The position numbers and the translations under genes were made by a program. Shown here piece after piece: positions 43,628 to 51,803 of a stretch of 64,000 bases of DNA. Source of the DNA: CBDDFQ01 sp965227035. GTDB taxonomy: Bacteria; Pseudomonadota; Gammaproteobacteria; Burkholderiales; Burkholderiaceae_C. The notes under the pieces were generated by a model, which was given only the letters and a program-made list of their open reading frames with translations, was not told where the DNA came from and made no database searches. The stretch spans positions 2,604,001 through 2,668,000 of the forward strand of contig OZ245724.1 of assembly GCA_965227035.1 (NCBI GenBank). Reading direction: 5' to 3'. How positions within the stretch are numbered: position 1 is the first letter of the stretch; the number at the start of each line of letters is the position of its first letter.

Positions 43628-44459
43628 AGCGCTGCTGGACATTCGCGGGCTAAGCCTTTCGCTTCCCGATTTATCGAAACGACCGACGTTCGGCAAGGCG
43701 CCGATGCGCGAGATTTTGCGCGGCGTCGACTTGAAGGTGAACGCAGGCGAATGTGTCGCGCTGGTAGGCGAGTCGGGCTCGGGCAAGACGACTCTTGCTC
43801 GTACCGCCATGCGCCTTTACGAACCGCAATCCGGCGATATCGTTTTCGCAGGACGCGAGATCACGCACATGGACGAGGTCGAGCTTCATGCAATGCGTTC
43901 GCGCATGCAGATGATTTTCCAGGACCCGCTGTCGTCTTTGAATCCGCGCAAACGTATCGCAGACATCGTTGTGCAGCCGCTTCTCAATTACGGGAAGCTG
44001 GGTAGCTCTCCAAGCAGATCCGATCTCGATAATTGCGCTAGAGACCTGCTCCTTCAGGTGAGCCTGCCTGCCGAGTTCGCGACTCGCTACCCGCATCAAT
44101 TGTCTGGCGGGCAACGTCAGCGAGTCGGAATTGCTCGCGCTATCGCCCTGAAGCCGGATCTGATCGTTGCGGACGAGATCGTTTCCGGCCTCGACGTCTC
44201 CACGCAGGCACGCATTCTTTTACTTCTCCGGGACCTTCGAGCCCGTCTGGGGATGAGCATGATTTTCGTCACTCACGATCTTTCTGTGGTTCGTGTCCTG
44301 TGCGATCGTGTGGTGGTGATGAAGGACGGCGAAATCGTGGAGCAAGGCGAGACAGCGAATGTTTTTGCGAACCCGAAGCATCAATACACGCGCGCGCTGC
44401 TAGACGCGATTCCGTTGCCGGATATTGATGAGAAATGGTTAACTTTGCAGCCTCAGTAG
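43620..44459 (+). CDS. ABC transporter ATPase, DppF type
   Basis: A 279-residue ATPase starting at MAEALLDIRG, with an 8-bp overlap with the preceding ATPase gene. Walker A GESGSGKTT (near 50), Q-loop MIFQDPLSSLNPRKRI, signature LSGGQRQRVGIARAI, Walker B LIVADEIVSGLDVS and the H-loop VTHDLS are all intact. It completes the second importer, which unlike the first has the two ATPases on separate chains. Confidence 0.93.
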   Translation: MAEALLDIRGLSLSLPDLSKRPTFGKAPMREILRGVDLKVNAGECVALVGESGSGKTTLARTAMRLYEPQSGDIVFAGREITHMDEVELHAMRSRMQMIFQDPLSSLNPRKRIADIVVQPLLNYGKLGSSPSRSDLDNCARDLLLQVSLPAEFATRYPHQLSGGQRQRVGIARAIALKPDLIVADEIVSGLDVSTQARILLLLRDLRARLGMSMIFVTHDLSVVRVLCDRVVVMKDGEIVEQGETANVFANPKHQYTRALLDAIPLPDIDEKWLTLQPQ

Positions 44460-44489
44460 TTTTCCCATCACGGAAGCGAAAAATGCTAC

Positions 44490-44517
44490 CTTTCAAAAAT
44501 GAATGCAAAGCTATACT
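44490..44517 (+). promoter_or_regulatory. Possible sigma-70 promoter of the biosynthetic operon
   Basis: TATACT at 44512-44517 resembles a -10 box and CTTTCA at 44490-44495 is a poor -35 box with a 16-bp spacer. This is the only plausible promoter before the twelve-gene operon. Confidence 0.3.
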
Positions 44518-44530
44518 GAATTTGCGTTCG

Positions 44531-44571
44531 ACGAGTTTGGAACTCGTTTCGATCGAGAGCCGTTTAACGGC
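44531..44571 (+). other. Two consecutive hairpins in the leader of the biosynthetic operon
   Basis: ACGAGTT-TGG-AACTCGT (44531-44547) and GCCGTT-T-AACGGC (44559-44571) are both perfect. They lie between the possible promoter and the GTG start of the first gene. Neither is followed by a T-run. They may be leader RNA structure or operators. Confidence 0.45.
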
Positions 44572-44621
44572 CGTAGCATGTAACTGCGCACACGGAGGAA
44601 CGCGGTCGGCGTTCATTAGTT

Positions 44622-45365
44622 GTGAATTCAGAAAGCGACGTCGGCAAGGATTACGAGTGCTCCGTCTCCCAGGTCGATGATCTGGACACGGAAACCCGAC
44701 TGTGCATGGCTCGTCTCTATGCCCAGATGTACGACGCCTTCAGCATCGAGCTTTTTCTTGATGACCTGTCGGACAAAAGCGAAGCCCTCATTCTCCGGCA
44801 CCACGGTGCAATAGTCGGGTTCACGACGCTCAAGACATACGCCCGCTACTGGCGGGGTAGCCCGATAAGAGTTCTTTTTTCCGGTGATACCGTTGTCGAT
44901 CATTCTCACTGGGGTCAGCAGGCGCTTTCGTTTGCGTGGGTGCGCCATTTAGGGACCTTGAGTACTCGCTACAAAGGTGAGCGCCTTATCTGGTTTCTAC
45001 TCACCAAAGGCCACCGTACCTATCGTTATCTGCCGGTCTTCGCAAAGAGTTTTTATCCCGGTCAGTCGGCAGCTGGCAACGATCTAAAGCCGCTTCTCGA
45101 CTTGCTCGCACACGACAAGTTTCCCGGCGAATACAACTTCAACACGGGTATTGTCGAATTTCCGGTATCGCGCGGTCACCTTAAATCCGAAGTAGCTGAC
45201 CCCCGCCCGGATGAATTGGACAGACCGGGCGTGATGTATTTTCTGGAGCGCAATCCGAAGTACCGGATCGGTCATGAACTTGCATGTATTTGCGATATTG
45301 CCGAATGGAACATGAAGCCGCTGACGCTTCGCCTATACCGCCAGGGGTGCAATGGCGTCACCTGA
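44622..45365 (+). CDS. GNAT-like putative acyltransferase
   Basis: A 247-residue cytoplasmic protein starting at GTG; no convincing Shine-Dalgarno is visible close to it. The pattern EALILRHHGAIVGFTTLK, then RVLFSGDTVVDHSHWGQQALSFAWVRHL, then IWFLLTKGHRTYRYLPVFAKSFYP is consistent with beta3-beta4-alpha3-beta5 of a GNAT fold, though the acetyl-CoA pyrophosphate loop is not canonical. I therefore infer an acyl- or acetyltransferase with modest confidence. It opens a twelve-gene operon and overlaps the GH3 gene by 14 bp. It may be a specialised acyltransferase acting on the product or precursor of the cluster. Confidence 0.55.
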   Translation: MNSESDVGKDYECSVSQVDDLDTETRLCMARLYAQMYDAFSIELFLDDLSDKSEALILRHHGAIVGFTTLKTYARYWRGSPIRVLFSGDTVVDHSHWGQQALSFAWVRHLGTLSTRYKGERLIWFLLTKGHRTYRYLPVFAKSFYPGQSAAGNDLKPLLDLLAHDKFPGEYNFNTGIVEFPVSRGHLKSEVADPRPDELDRPGVMYFLERNPKYRIGHELACICDIAEWNMKPLTLRLYRQGCNGVT

Positions 45366-46710
45366 ACGTTCGGCATCGATTTCTCCGCATGACGCCTGGC
45401 TCGAGCGCTTGCTCCGGCGCCAATCCGGCTGCGAATATCTATCCAACTATCGGCACCCGAAAGATTTGCGCGCGTTTCGCGAGCAAATCCCGATCGTCGA
45501 CTATGACGACATCGATTCGATGATCCAGCGGATCGCAGCAGGCGAGTCCAACCTGCTGTTTCACGGCAATCCGTGCGCGTTCGAACTGACGGGAGGCAGC
45601 AGCGGCGGACCCAAGCTCATCCCCTACACCGAAGACGGTCTCACAGATTTCCAGCGGGCCGTTGCACCGTGGCTCGCATCGGTCGTCGAGGCCTACGCAA
45701 TTACAGGAAGTGCGTATTTCTCGATCAGTCCCGCAACGAGAATCGTCCGGTCGATCGGCAATATTCCTTTGGGATTGCCCGATGGGGCCTACTTGGGATC
45801 GACTTGGGGCATGTGGTTGGCAACACACTCTGCCGTGCCTCTCGACGTCGCACTCGAAACCAACATAAACACCTGGCGATTTCGGACATTGGACGCGTTG
45901 ACCAATGCCAGCGACCTCGAGTTGATCTCTGTTTGGAGTCCGACGTTCCTCCTCCAGTTGCTGGACGAGTTGCCCTCACCGACCGATATATGGCCGCGCC
46001 TGAAAGTGATTAGTTGCTGGGCGTCTGGCTCATCGCGCGCTTTTGCGGATGAGCTTCGAGCTCGTGTACCGCATGCCCGTGTACAACCGAAAGGGCTGTT
46101 GTCCACGGAATGCGTTACGACAGTACCTGCACTCGACAATCGCGCCATTCTCAATCCCCACGGATTTTTCGAGTTCGATTCGGGATCGAGCATTTGCTTG
46201 GCGTCCGAGGTCAAGATCGGCAAATCGTACGAAGTCATCGCCACCACCGCCAGCGGACTTTATCGTTACCGGACACGGGATCGCGTTCATTGCATCGGCT
46301 TCGGTAACGAAGGGATGCCCGCTTTTGAGTTTGTTGGCCGGTCGGGCATCGTCAGCGACCTTGTCGGCGAAAAACTAACCGACGAATTCGTATCGAGCGC
46401 GCTGGAGAAAGCGCAGATAGCTGGCTTCCGCCTGGTCGCGCCCCTCGATAGTGGCGAGGGCTATTGCCTGTTTACGGGAGAGAACTCCTCTGTAAATCTG
46501 GAACTTCTGGATCGCCAACTGCGAGAGAACCCGCAGTACGACTATGCAAGAAAGCTGGGACAACTTCGCCAGGTCTGCCACCAGCGCATACCGGATTTTC
46601 GCGAGGCGTATACAGCAAGGCAGATCGCTCGCGGAGTGCGGCTGGGCGATATCAAACCCGTTTCACTGGTTCTCGACACACAGTGGTGCACAACAAGGAT
46701 TTCCGCATGA
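45352..46710 (+). CDS. GH3-family acyl-adenylate / amido synthetase
   Basis: A 452-residue protein of the GH3 family, known from plant auxin- and jasmonate-amino-acid synthetases and also found in bacteria. Visible motifs: ATP-binding GSSGGPKLIPYT (82-93), GLLSTEC (248-254), the diagnostic GLYRYRTRDRV (302-312) and the hinge GRSGIVSDLVGEKLTDEF (329-346). It should activate a carboxylic acid as an adenylate and join it to an amine (an amino acid or an amino lipid) or another nucleophile. It is shorter than plant members (about 575-610 residues), with a small C-terminal domain. Its stop overlaps the first radical-SAM gene by 4 bp. No carrier protein is encoded nearby, which fits a GH3-type free-acid ligase. 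Confidence 0.85.
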   Translation: MASPERSASISPHDAWLERLLRRQSGCEYLSNYRHPKDLRAFREQIPIVDYDDIDSMIQRIAAGESNLLFHGNPCAFELTGGSSGGPKLIPYTEDGLTDFQRAVAPWLASVVEAYAITGSAYFSISPATRIVRSIGNIPLGLPDGAYLGSTWGMWLATHSAVPLDVALETNINTWRFRTLDALTNASDLELISVWSPTFLLQLLDELPSPTDIWPRLKVISCWASGSSRAFADELRARVPHARVQPKGLLSTECVTTVPALDNRAILNPHGFFEFDSGSSICLASEVKIGKSYEVIATTASGLYRYRTRDRVHCIGFGNEGMPAFEFVGRSGIVSDLVGEKLTDEFVSSALEKAQIAGFRLVAPLDSGEGYCLFTGENSSVNLELLDRQLRENPQYDYARKLGQLRQVCHQRIPDFREAYTARQIARGVRLGDIKPVSLVLDTQWCTTRISA

Positions 46711-48098
46711 AGATCGCGCTGTTATCGCCCAAGGGCCCTCTCTACCGCCATCGTGGCGGCATCTTTCGCAAATCCCTCCGTTACCAACCGCTGACGCTCA
46801 CGACACTTGCTGCCCTGATACCGGAAGAGCTCAACGCCCAGGTCACCTTGTACGACGAAGGCATACAGCTTGTCCCGGAAGAGATCGATGCCGATGTCGT
46901 CGGAATCACGGTTATCACGGGCACGTCGCGTCGTGCCTACGAACTCGCGGCGCGATATCGTTCGCAAGGAAAAATCGTGGTGCTTGGCGGTCCGCACGTG
47001 ACGCTGGTTCCCGATGAGGCTATCGAGCACGCTGATGCCATCGTCACAGGTTATGCGGAAGACACCTGGCCGCAGCTCCTGCGCGACGTCGCGAGCGGGA
47101 ATCTAAAAAAGCACTACCGGCAAGCGAGCGATTTCACGCTCGATAGGCCGGACATGCCGTTTGCGAAACGGAATCTTTTCTCTTCCCAAAATTTTCTGAC
47201 GCAAGCCGTTTTCGAGGCTACTCGATCGTGCGCGCATGACTGCGAATTCTGCGTCGCACCGAGTGCCTGGGGTCGAAAGCAGTTCCAAAAGCCGGTCTCA
47301 TGGGTCATCGAAGACATCAAACGTGTGGGCGACAAGAAGATTCTTTTCATCGATCTGAACCTGGTGTCCGACCGCGAATATGCGCGCGAATTGTTTACTG
47401 CGCTTGTTCCTCTAAAACTTCGCTGGTTCGGCCTCTCGACCGTCTTGATCGCCCACGATCCGTCCCTGATGGAACTCATCGCCCGATCGGGCTGTCGCGG
47501 GCTGTTGCTCGGTCTCGAGACGCTGTCCCGAGAAGGGCTGGGCGATGCGAAAAAGAAGTTCAACGGATCGGTCGACTACAGCAAACTCATTTCCGATCTT
47601 CATTCGCTCGATATCGCAATTCAGGGGTGCTTCGTCTTTGGCCTGGATCACGATACGCCCGAAGTGTTCGAATCGACTGCGCAGTTTGCTATCGACAACG
47701 GAATCGACCTGCCGCGATTTGCCCTGTTGACGCCGTTCCCAGGCACGCCATTGCACGCACGCCTCAAACAGCAGGGAAGAATCCTGACCACCGACTGGGA
47801 GTTGTACGACGGCCAGCATGTCGTTTTCCAGCCCGCGCACATGACACCGCAGGAATTGGGCGACGGACACGAGCGCGCCTGGAAGGCGGTTTACTCGCGA
47901 ACCGCAATTGCAAAGCGACTCTGGAAAGCCAAAGCATGGGAGCCGCTCGCAATAGCCGCAAATCTGGGATACCGTTATTACGCCCACAACCTGCACCGCT
48001 TCTACAACTGCGACTGGCACTTGTCACCCGTCGGCACCCCGCTCGATCTACGACGCGTCATTCCCATCGAAACCAAGAGCAGAACCGTATGCGGCTGA
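46707..48098 (+). CDS. Cobalamin-binding radical SAM enzyme 1 (divergent copy)
   Basis: A 463-residue class B-like radical SAM protein. The N-terminal cobalamin-binding fold covers about 1-135, with ADVVGITVITGTSRRAYELAARYRSQGKIVVLGGPHVTL; the DxHxxG His of cobalamin-ligating proteins is absent, as in many radical-SAM methylases. The [4Fe-4S] motif is Cys175-x3-Cys179-x2-Cys182 (CAHDCEFC). The C-terminus (about 400-463) has a His/Tyr-rich extension. It probably transfers a methyl group to, or rearranges, an unactivated carbon. It is the most divergent of the four copies, with a different region before the cysteines (SDFTLDRPDMPFAKRNLF). The start overlaps the GH3 stop and its stop overlaps copy 2. 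Confidence 0.9.
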   Translation: MKIALLSPKGPLYRHRGGIFRKSLRYQPLTLTTLAALIPEELNAQVTLYDEGIQLVPEEIDADVVGITVITGTSRRAYELAARYRSQGKIVVLGGPHVTLVPDEAIEHADAIVTGYAEDTWPQLLRDVASGNLKKHYRQASDFTLDRPDMPFAKRNLFSSQNFLTQAVFEATRSCAHDCEFCVAPSAWGRKQFQKPVSWVIEDIKRVGDKKILFIDLNLVSDREYARELFTALVPLKLRWFGLSTVLIAHDPSLMELIARSGCRGLLLGLETLSREGLGDAKKKFNGSVDYSKLISDLHSLDIAIQGCFVFGLDHDTPEVFESTAQFAIDNGIDLPRFALLTPFPGTPLHARLKQQGRILTTDWELYDGQHVVFQPAHMTPQELGDGHERAWKAVYSRTAIAKRLWKAKAWEPLAIAANLGYRYYAHNLHRFYNCDWHLSPVGTPLDLRRVIPIETKSRTVCG

Positions 48099-49435
48099 CA
48101 CTCGTTCACCCGGCCATCGGCCATCGCGCAGGCGAAGACTACATCCGCACTTGGCAAATGGAGTCATTGCCGATCGCCACCTTGAAGGGCCTCACTCCAT
48201 CGGACGTGGACGTCGTGTTCTACGACGACCGGATGGAAAAAATCGAATTCGACAAACCCACCGATGCCGTAGCGATTCCAATCGAAACCTACACCGCCGC
48301 GCGGGCTTACCAGATAGCCAGCGAGTTTCGACTACGTGGTGTGCCGGTCATCATGGGCGGTTTCCACGCAACGCTCTTGCCCGAAGAAGTAGCTCGATAT
48401 GCAGACACGGTTGTCACGGGCGAAGCAGAAGCAATCTGGGCGGAGGTGATTGATGATCTGCGCCACGGAACACTTCAGTCGCGCTATCACGGCGAACAAC
48501 GTTCTCTTGCTGAAATCCGCATCGATCGCTCCGTGTTCGCAGGCAAGAAATATCTTCCGCTCGGCCTCATAGAAACCGGGCGGGGCTGTAAGTTTCCGTG
48601 TGAGTTCTGTGCCATCCAGACATTCTTTTCCCGAACTTACCGATCACGTCCGGTCGAAGACGTCATTGCAGAAATCAAGGCGAATCAAAAGCACCGGAAG
48701 CTGTTTTTTTTCGTCGACGACAACTTTGCGGGTGACATGAAAGCGGGGCGACTCCTGCTTCCCGAACTCGCCAAACTCAATGTCCGATGGATTACCCAGA
48801 TGAGCATCAACGCGGCGCACGACGACGCTTTTCTCGCGGAGATGCATCGAGCGGGCTGCCGCGGAGTGCTGATTGGATTCGAGAGCCTTAACGAGGACAA
48901 CCTCAAGCTGATGAACAAGCGCTTCAACACGATGCGTGGGGGATTCTCGAACGCCTTAGCCAATCTGCGGCGCCATCGCCTGTTCGTCTATGGCACCTTC
49001 GTATTCGGCTATGAGCACGACAGCCATCGATCGTTCGACGATGCAGTCGATTTCGCGACCGATGAAGGCATGTACATCGCGGCCTTCAACCATCTCACAC
49101 CGTTTCCCGGCACGCCGCTCTATAAAAGACTGCAAGCAGAGGGCCGGCTGCGATACGACTCCTGGTGGACGGATCCGGCGTACCGCTACAACGATCTGCC
49201 TTTCAATCCGATCAACATGACTCCCGACGAGGTGACCGCCGGATGCGTGGCTGCACGAAAGCGCTTTTACGGATGGCCCAATATCCTGCGCCGAAGCAGG
49301 CATCACTGGCGAGACGCGTTCGTGTTTCGCAATTTCTTTCTGGTCAACGAAATGCATCGGCGAGAGATCGCCACCCGGGATGGCTATCCACTCGGGGACG
49401 AAACCTGGCGTGGACAACTGCTGGAGGTTGCTTGA
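48089..49435 (+). CDS. Cobalamin-binding radical SAM enzyme 2
   Basis: A 448-residue enzyme with the same layout as its neighbours. The cobalamin domain (about 1-130) contains VFYDDRMEKIEF and VIMGGFHATLLPEEVARYAD. The iron-sulfur motif is Cys167-x3-Cys171-x2-Cys174 (CKFPCEFC), and the radical-SAM barrel contains FFFVDDNFAGD, VLIGFESLNEDNL and TPFPGTPLYKRLQ. The start at MRLTLVHPAIG was chosen because it overlaps the previous stop by 10 bp and because all four copies begin M-[KR]-x-[TA]. The most likely role is methylation or another radical carbon chemistry. Copies 2, 3 and 4 are clearly paralogues of each other. Confidence 0.92.
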   Translation: MRLTLVHPAIGHRAGEDYIRTWQMESLPIATLKGLTPSDVDVVFYDDRMEKIEFDKPTDAVAIPIETYTAARAYQIASEFRLRGVPVIMGGFHATLLPEEVARYADTVVTGEAEAIWAEVIDDLRHGTLQSRYHGEQRSLAEIRIDRSVFAGKKYLPLGLIETGRGCKFPCEFCAIQTFFSRTYRSRPVEDVIAEIKANQKHRKLFFFVDDNFAGDMKAGRLLLPELAKLNVRWITQMSINAAHDDAFLAEMHRAGCRGVLIGFESLNEDNLKLMNKRFNTMRGGFSNALANLRRHRLFVYGTFVFGYEHDSHRSFDDAVDFATDEGMYIAAFNHLTPFPGTPLYKRLQAEGRLRYDSWWTDPAYRYNDLPFNPINMTPDEVTAGCVAARKRFYGWPNILRRSRHHWRDAFVFRNFFLVNEMHRREIATRDGYPLGDETWRGQLLEVA

Positions 49436-49443
49436 CGACCTCA

Positions 49444-50490
49444 ATGCGCCTTGCCACCGAACACGATGACGCAACGCTTCGCAGAATGATGCGCAACAAC
49501 TGCATGCCGTCGTGGGTAGAAATGTCTCTCGAGCGGGAACCATCGTACTTTGCCGAGCGCAGATGGACCGGCGACGAATGCACTGTTATCGCCGAAGAGG
49601 ACGATCATCTCGTCGGTATGTATGCCGCCACGCCTCAACAGGTTTATCTGAGCGGCGTCGATACGTCTGTGTGCTACCTCGGGGCGCTTCGAGTCGAGCG
49701 CTCGCAGCGAAATCGGATCAAACACATTCGTAGTGGCTTCAAGTCGATTCGCGAACTCTTGCCCGCGTGTGCAGCCGCACCGCTCTGGTACACGGTGGTC
49801 GGGGAAGAAAATTTTCCCGCGCGTAGATTGTTGGAAGCGGGAATTTCCGGTTTACCGAAGTATCGCCAGATAGGCAGACTCACGACTTATGCAATTGCTA
49901 CTCGCCGAGGCAAGCGATCGGGGTTGTGGCGCCGGGCGTGTGCTGCCGACGAGTCATCGATCATCGAATTTCATCGGAGCTGTGCCAGCAAGCTCAATCT
50001 AGCTCCGCAAGTGGATGATCGAATCGTTTCGAATCTGAATATCGAATCCTTCTTTCTTCTGGAGCGAGGCAGTCGACTGCTGGCTTGCTGCGCGTTCTGG
50101 GATCAGTCGAATTTCAGGCAAGTGGTCGCAAGAAATTATCATCCTGCGATCCGGATCGGAAGGCCGCTCTACAACGCCTATGCCGCGCTTACCGCTCGGG
50201 TGCCGCTTCCCGCCATCGGCGATCGATTGCCGCAAAGCTTCCTGGCGTTCGCTGCATTCGCCGAAGAAGCCACTAGCGACAACTCATTTGTCGATGCTGC
50301 AATTCGGGATCTGCTGTCCCACTGTCCGACTTCGGTCGCGGCGATCGGACTCCACGACGCGCATCCGATCTCCGCATCGATCAAGAAACTTGGGCCGCTT
50401 ACCTATCGCTCGCGTGTGTACTCGGTCGAATTCGACGGCGAATCATCCGTAGGCGAATTTCCTGTCCAGCCCGAGGTTGCGCTTCTATGA
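49444..50490 (+). CDS. GNAT-like putative acyltransferase
   Basis: A 348-residue protein with a GNAT-like N-terminal half (RLATEHDDATLRRMMRNNCMPSWVEMSLEREPSYF, then ECTVIAEEDDHLVGMYAA, then VCYLGALRVERSQRNRIKHIRSGFKSIREL). A second half (about 160-348) may be a degenerate second GNAT domain. The start is uncertain. The ATG at MRLATEHD lacks a well-spaced Shine-Dalgarno, while a TTG four codons upstream (49432) sits after GGAGG and overlaps the preceding stop. It lies between radical-SAM copies 2 and 3 and its stop overlaps copy 3 by 4 bp. It could acylate the product or load a precursor; it need not use acetyl-CoA. Confidence 0.55.
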   Translation: MRLATEHDDATLRRMMRNNCMPSWVEMSLEREPSYFAERRWTGDECTVIAEEDDHLVGMYAATPQQVYLSGVDTSVCYLGALRVERSQRNRIKHIRSGFKSIRELLPACAAAPLWYTVVGEENFPARRLLEAGISGLPKYRQIGRLTTYAIATRRGKRSGLWRRACAADESSIIEFHRSCASKLNLAPQVDDRIVSNLNIESFFLLERGSRLLACCAFWDQSNFRQVVARNYHPAIRIGRPLYNAYAALTARVPLPAIGDRLPQSFLAFAAFAEEATSDNSFVDAAIRDLLSHCPTSVAAIGLHDAHPISASIKKLGPLTYRSRVYSVEFDGESSVGEFPVQPEVALL

Positions 50491-51788
50491 AACTAACCCT
50501 GATCCGACCCAATCTGGGCGACTACCGTTCATCCGATGCCATGCCTCCTTTGGCCATGGGCATATTAGCTTCCCGTTCGAGAGGATGGGACGTCAGTTTC
50601 TACGACGAAAAAGCCGAGCGGCTGCCCATGAACGACACGCCCGATCTGGTCGCATTGAGCGTGGAGACTTTCACCGCAAGGCGCGCCTACGAGGTGGCCG
50701 ACCATTACCGTGCGCGAGGTATTCCGGTGGTGATGGGCGGCTATCACCCCACCTTTCTTCCAGACGAATCGCTGCAGCACGCGGACTCGGTGGTGGTCGG
50801 CGACGCAGAGGGCGCATGGGAGCGCCTTCTGGACGATTTTTTGAATCAGCGACTGCAGCGTCGGTACGACGGCGACCGTACCGCTCCGCTTTCGCATTAC
50901 AAGGTAGACCGGTCAATTTACAAAGGCAAGAAGTATGCGCCAATAGAGTTGGTGCAGTACGGAAGAGGCTGCCGGTTCGCCTGTGATTTCTGTTCGATTC
51001 ACAGCTTCTACGGCAAGAGCGTAAGAGTCCGACCGCTCGACGGCTTGCTGTCCGAAATCGAGCAGCTGCCATCTAGTCGACTGCTGTTTTTCGTCGACGA
51101 CAACCTGTTCTCAAATGAGAAGGAACTCATCGCGTTGCTCGATGCGATGCGGCCGTTGAAGCGCAAGTGGTCCTGCCAGATCAGCATCGACGTAGCGCGC
51201 AATTCTCGAATGCTCGACCGGCTGGCAGAAGCAGGATGCCGGTTCGTGCTGATCGGATTCGAGTCGCTCAATCCTGCGAGTCTCAAGCAAATGGGCAAGC
51301 CGTGGAACAAGGTAAGCGGCCCCTATAAAGAAGTTATCAGTGCCCTGCACACGCGCGGTATCGGCATATATGGAACGTTCGTGTTCGGCTACGACGCCGA
51401 TACACGCGACACGATCAGGTCTACCGTCGACTTCGCACTCGAATCGCGACTGGAAATTGCCAACTTCAATTCGCTCACACCCACGCCGGGATCAGCCCTT
51501 TACGATCGCTTGCTCGACGAAGGCCGCATGACTCGACCAAAGTGGTGGCTCGACGCGGACTACCGTTACGGCGATCCCATCTTCGAGCCACGCGGTATGA
51601 CGGCGAACGATCTGGCCGAGGGCGTTTATGAAGCAAGACGTCGCTTCTATGGATGGGGCTCCATTGGGCGTCGTGTTTTCTCGTCTGAAGTGCCGCTGTC
51701 CGGATTTCGAATTGCGATGACCGCGATCGCCAACACGATATCGCGCCGCGAAATCTACAAAAAACAGTTTCGCCCGCTTGGAACATAA
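50487..51788 (+). CDS. Cobalamin-binding radical SAM enzyme 3
   Basis: A 433-residue cobalamin/radical-SAM enzyme, closely related to copies 2 and 4. The N-terminal domain has FYDEKAERLPMNDTPDLVALSVETFTARRAYEVADHYRARGIPVVMGGYHPTFLP. The cluster motif is Cys162-x3-Cys166-x2-Cys169 (CRFACDFC). The barrel shows FFVDDNLFSNEKELIALLDAM, VLIGFESLNPASLKQMGK and NSLTPTPGSALYDRLLDEG. The ATG overlaps the GNAT-like gene by 4 bp. The C-terminus (FRIAMTAIANTISRREIYKKQF) resembles that of copy 4 and could be a helical docking element. Confidence 0.92.
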   Translation: MKLTLIRPNLGDYRSSDAMPPLAMGILASRSRGWDVSFYDEKAERLPMNDTPDLVALSVETFTARRAYEVADHYRARGIPVVMGGYHPTFLPDESLQHADSVVVGDAEGAWERLLDDFLNQRLQRRYDGDRTAPLSHYKVDRSIYKGKKYAPIELVQYGRGCRFACDFCSIHSFYGKSVRVRPLDGLLSEIEQLPSSRLLFFVDDNLFSNEKELIALLDAMRPLKRKWSCQISIDVARNSRMLDRLAEAGCRFVLIGFESLNPASLKQMGKPWNKVSGPYKEVISALHTRGIGIYGTFVFGYDADTRDTIRSTVDFALESRLEIANFNSLTPTPGSALYDRLLDEGRMTRPKWWLDADYRYGDPIFEPRGMTANDLAEGVYEARRRFYGWGSIGRRVFSSEVPLSGFRIAMTAIANTISRREIYKKQFRPLGT

Positions 51789-51803
51789 AGGTAGAGGTAA
51801 TCC

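Noticed and set aside
44460..44621. A cobalamin riboswitch before the radical-SAM operon
   Set aside because: The leader is too short (about 100 bases) and I see only two small hairpins, with no B12-box-like sequence.
47300..48088. N-terminal extension of radical-SAM enzyme 2
   Set aside because: It is the shadow of enzyme 1; the start at 48089 matches the N-termini of the other three copies.
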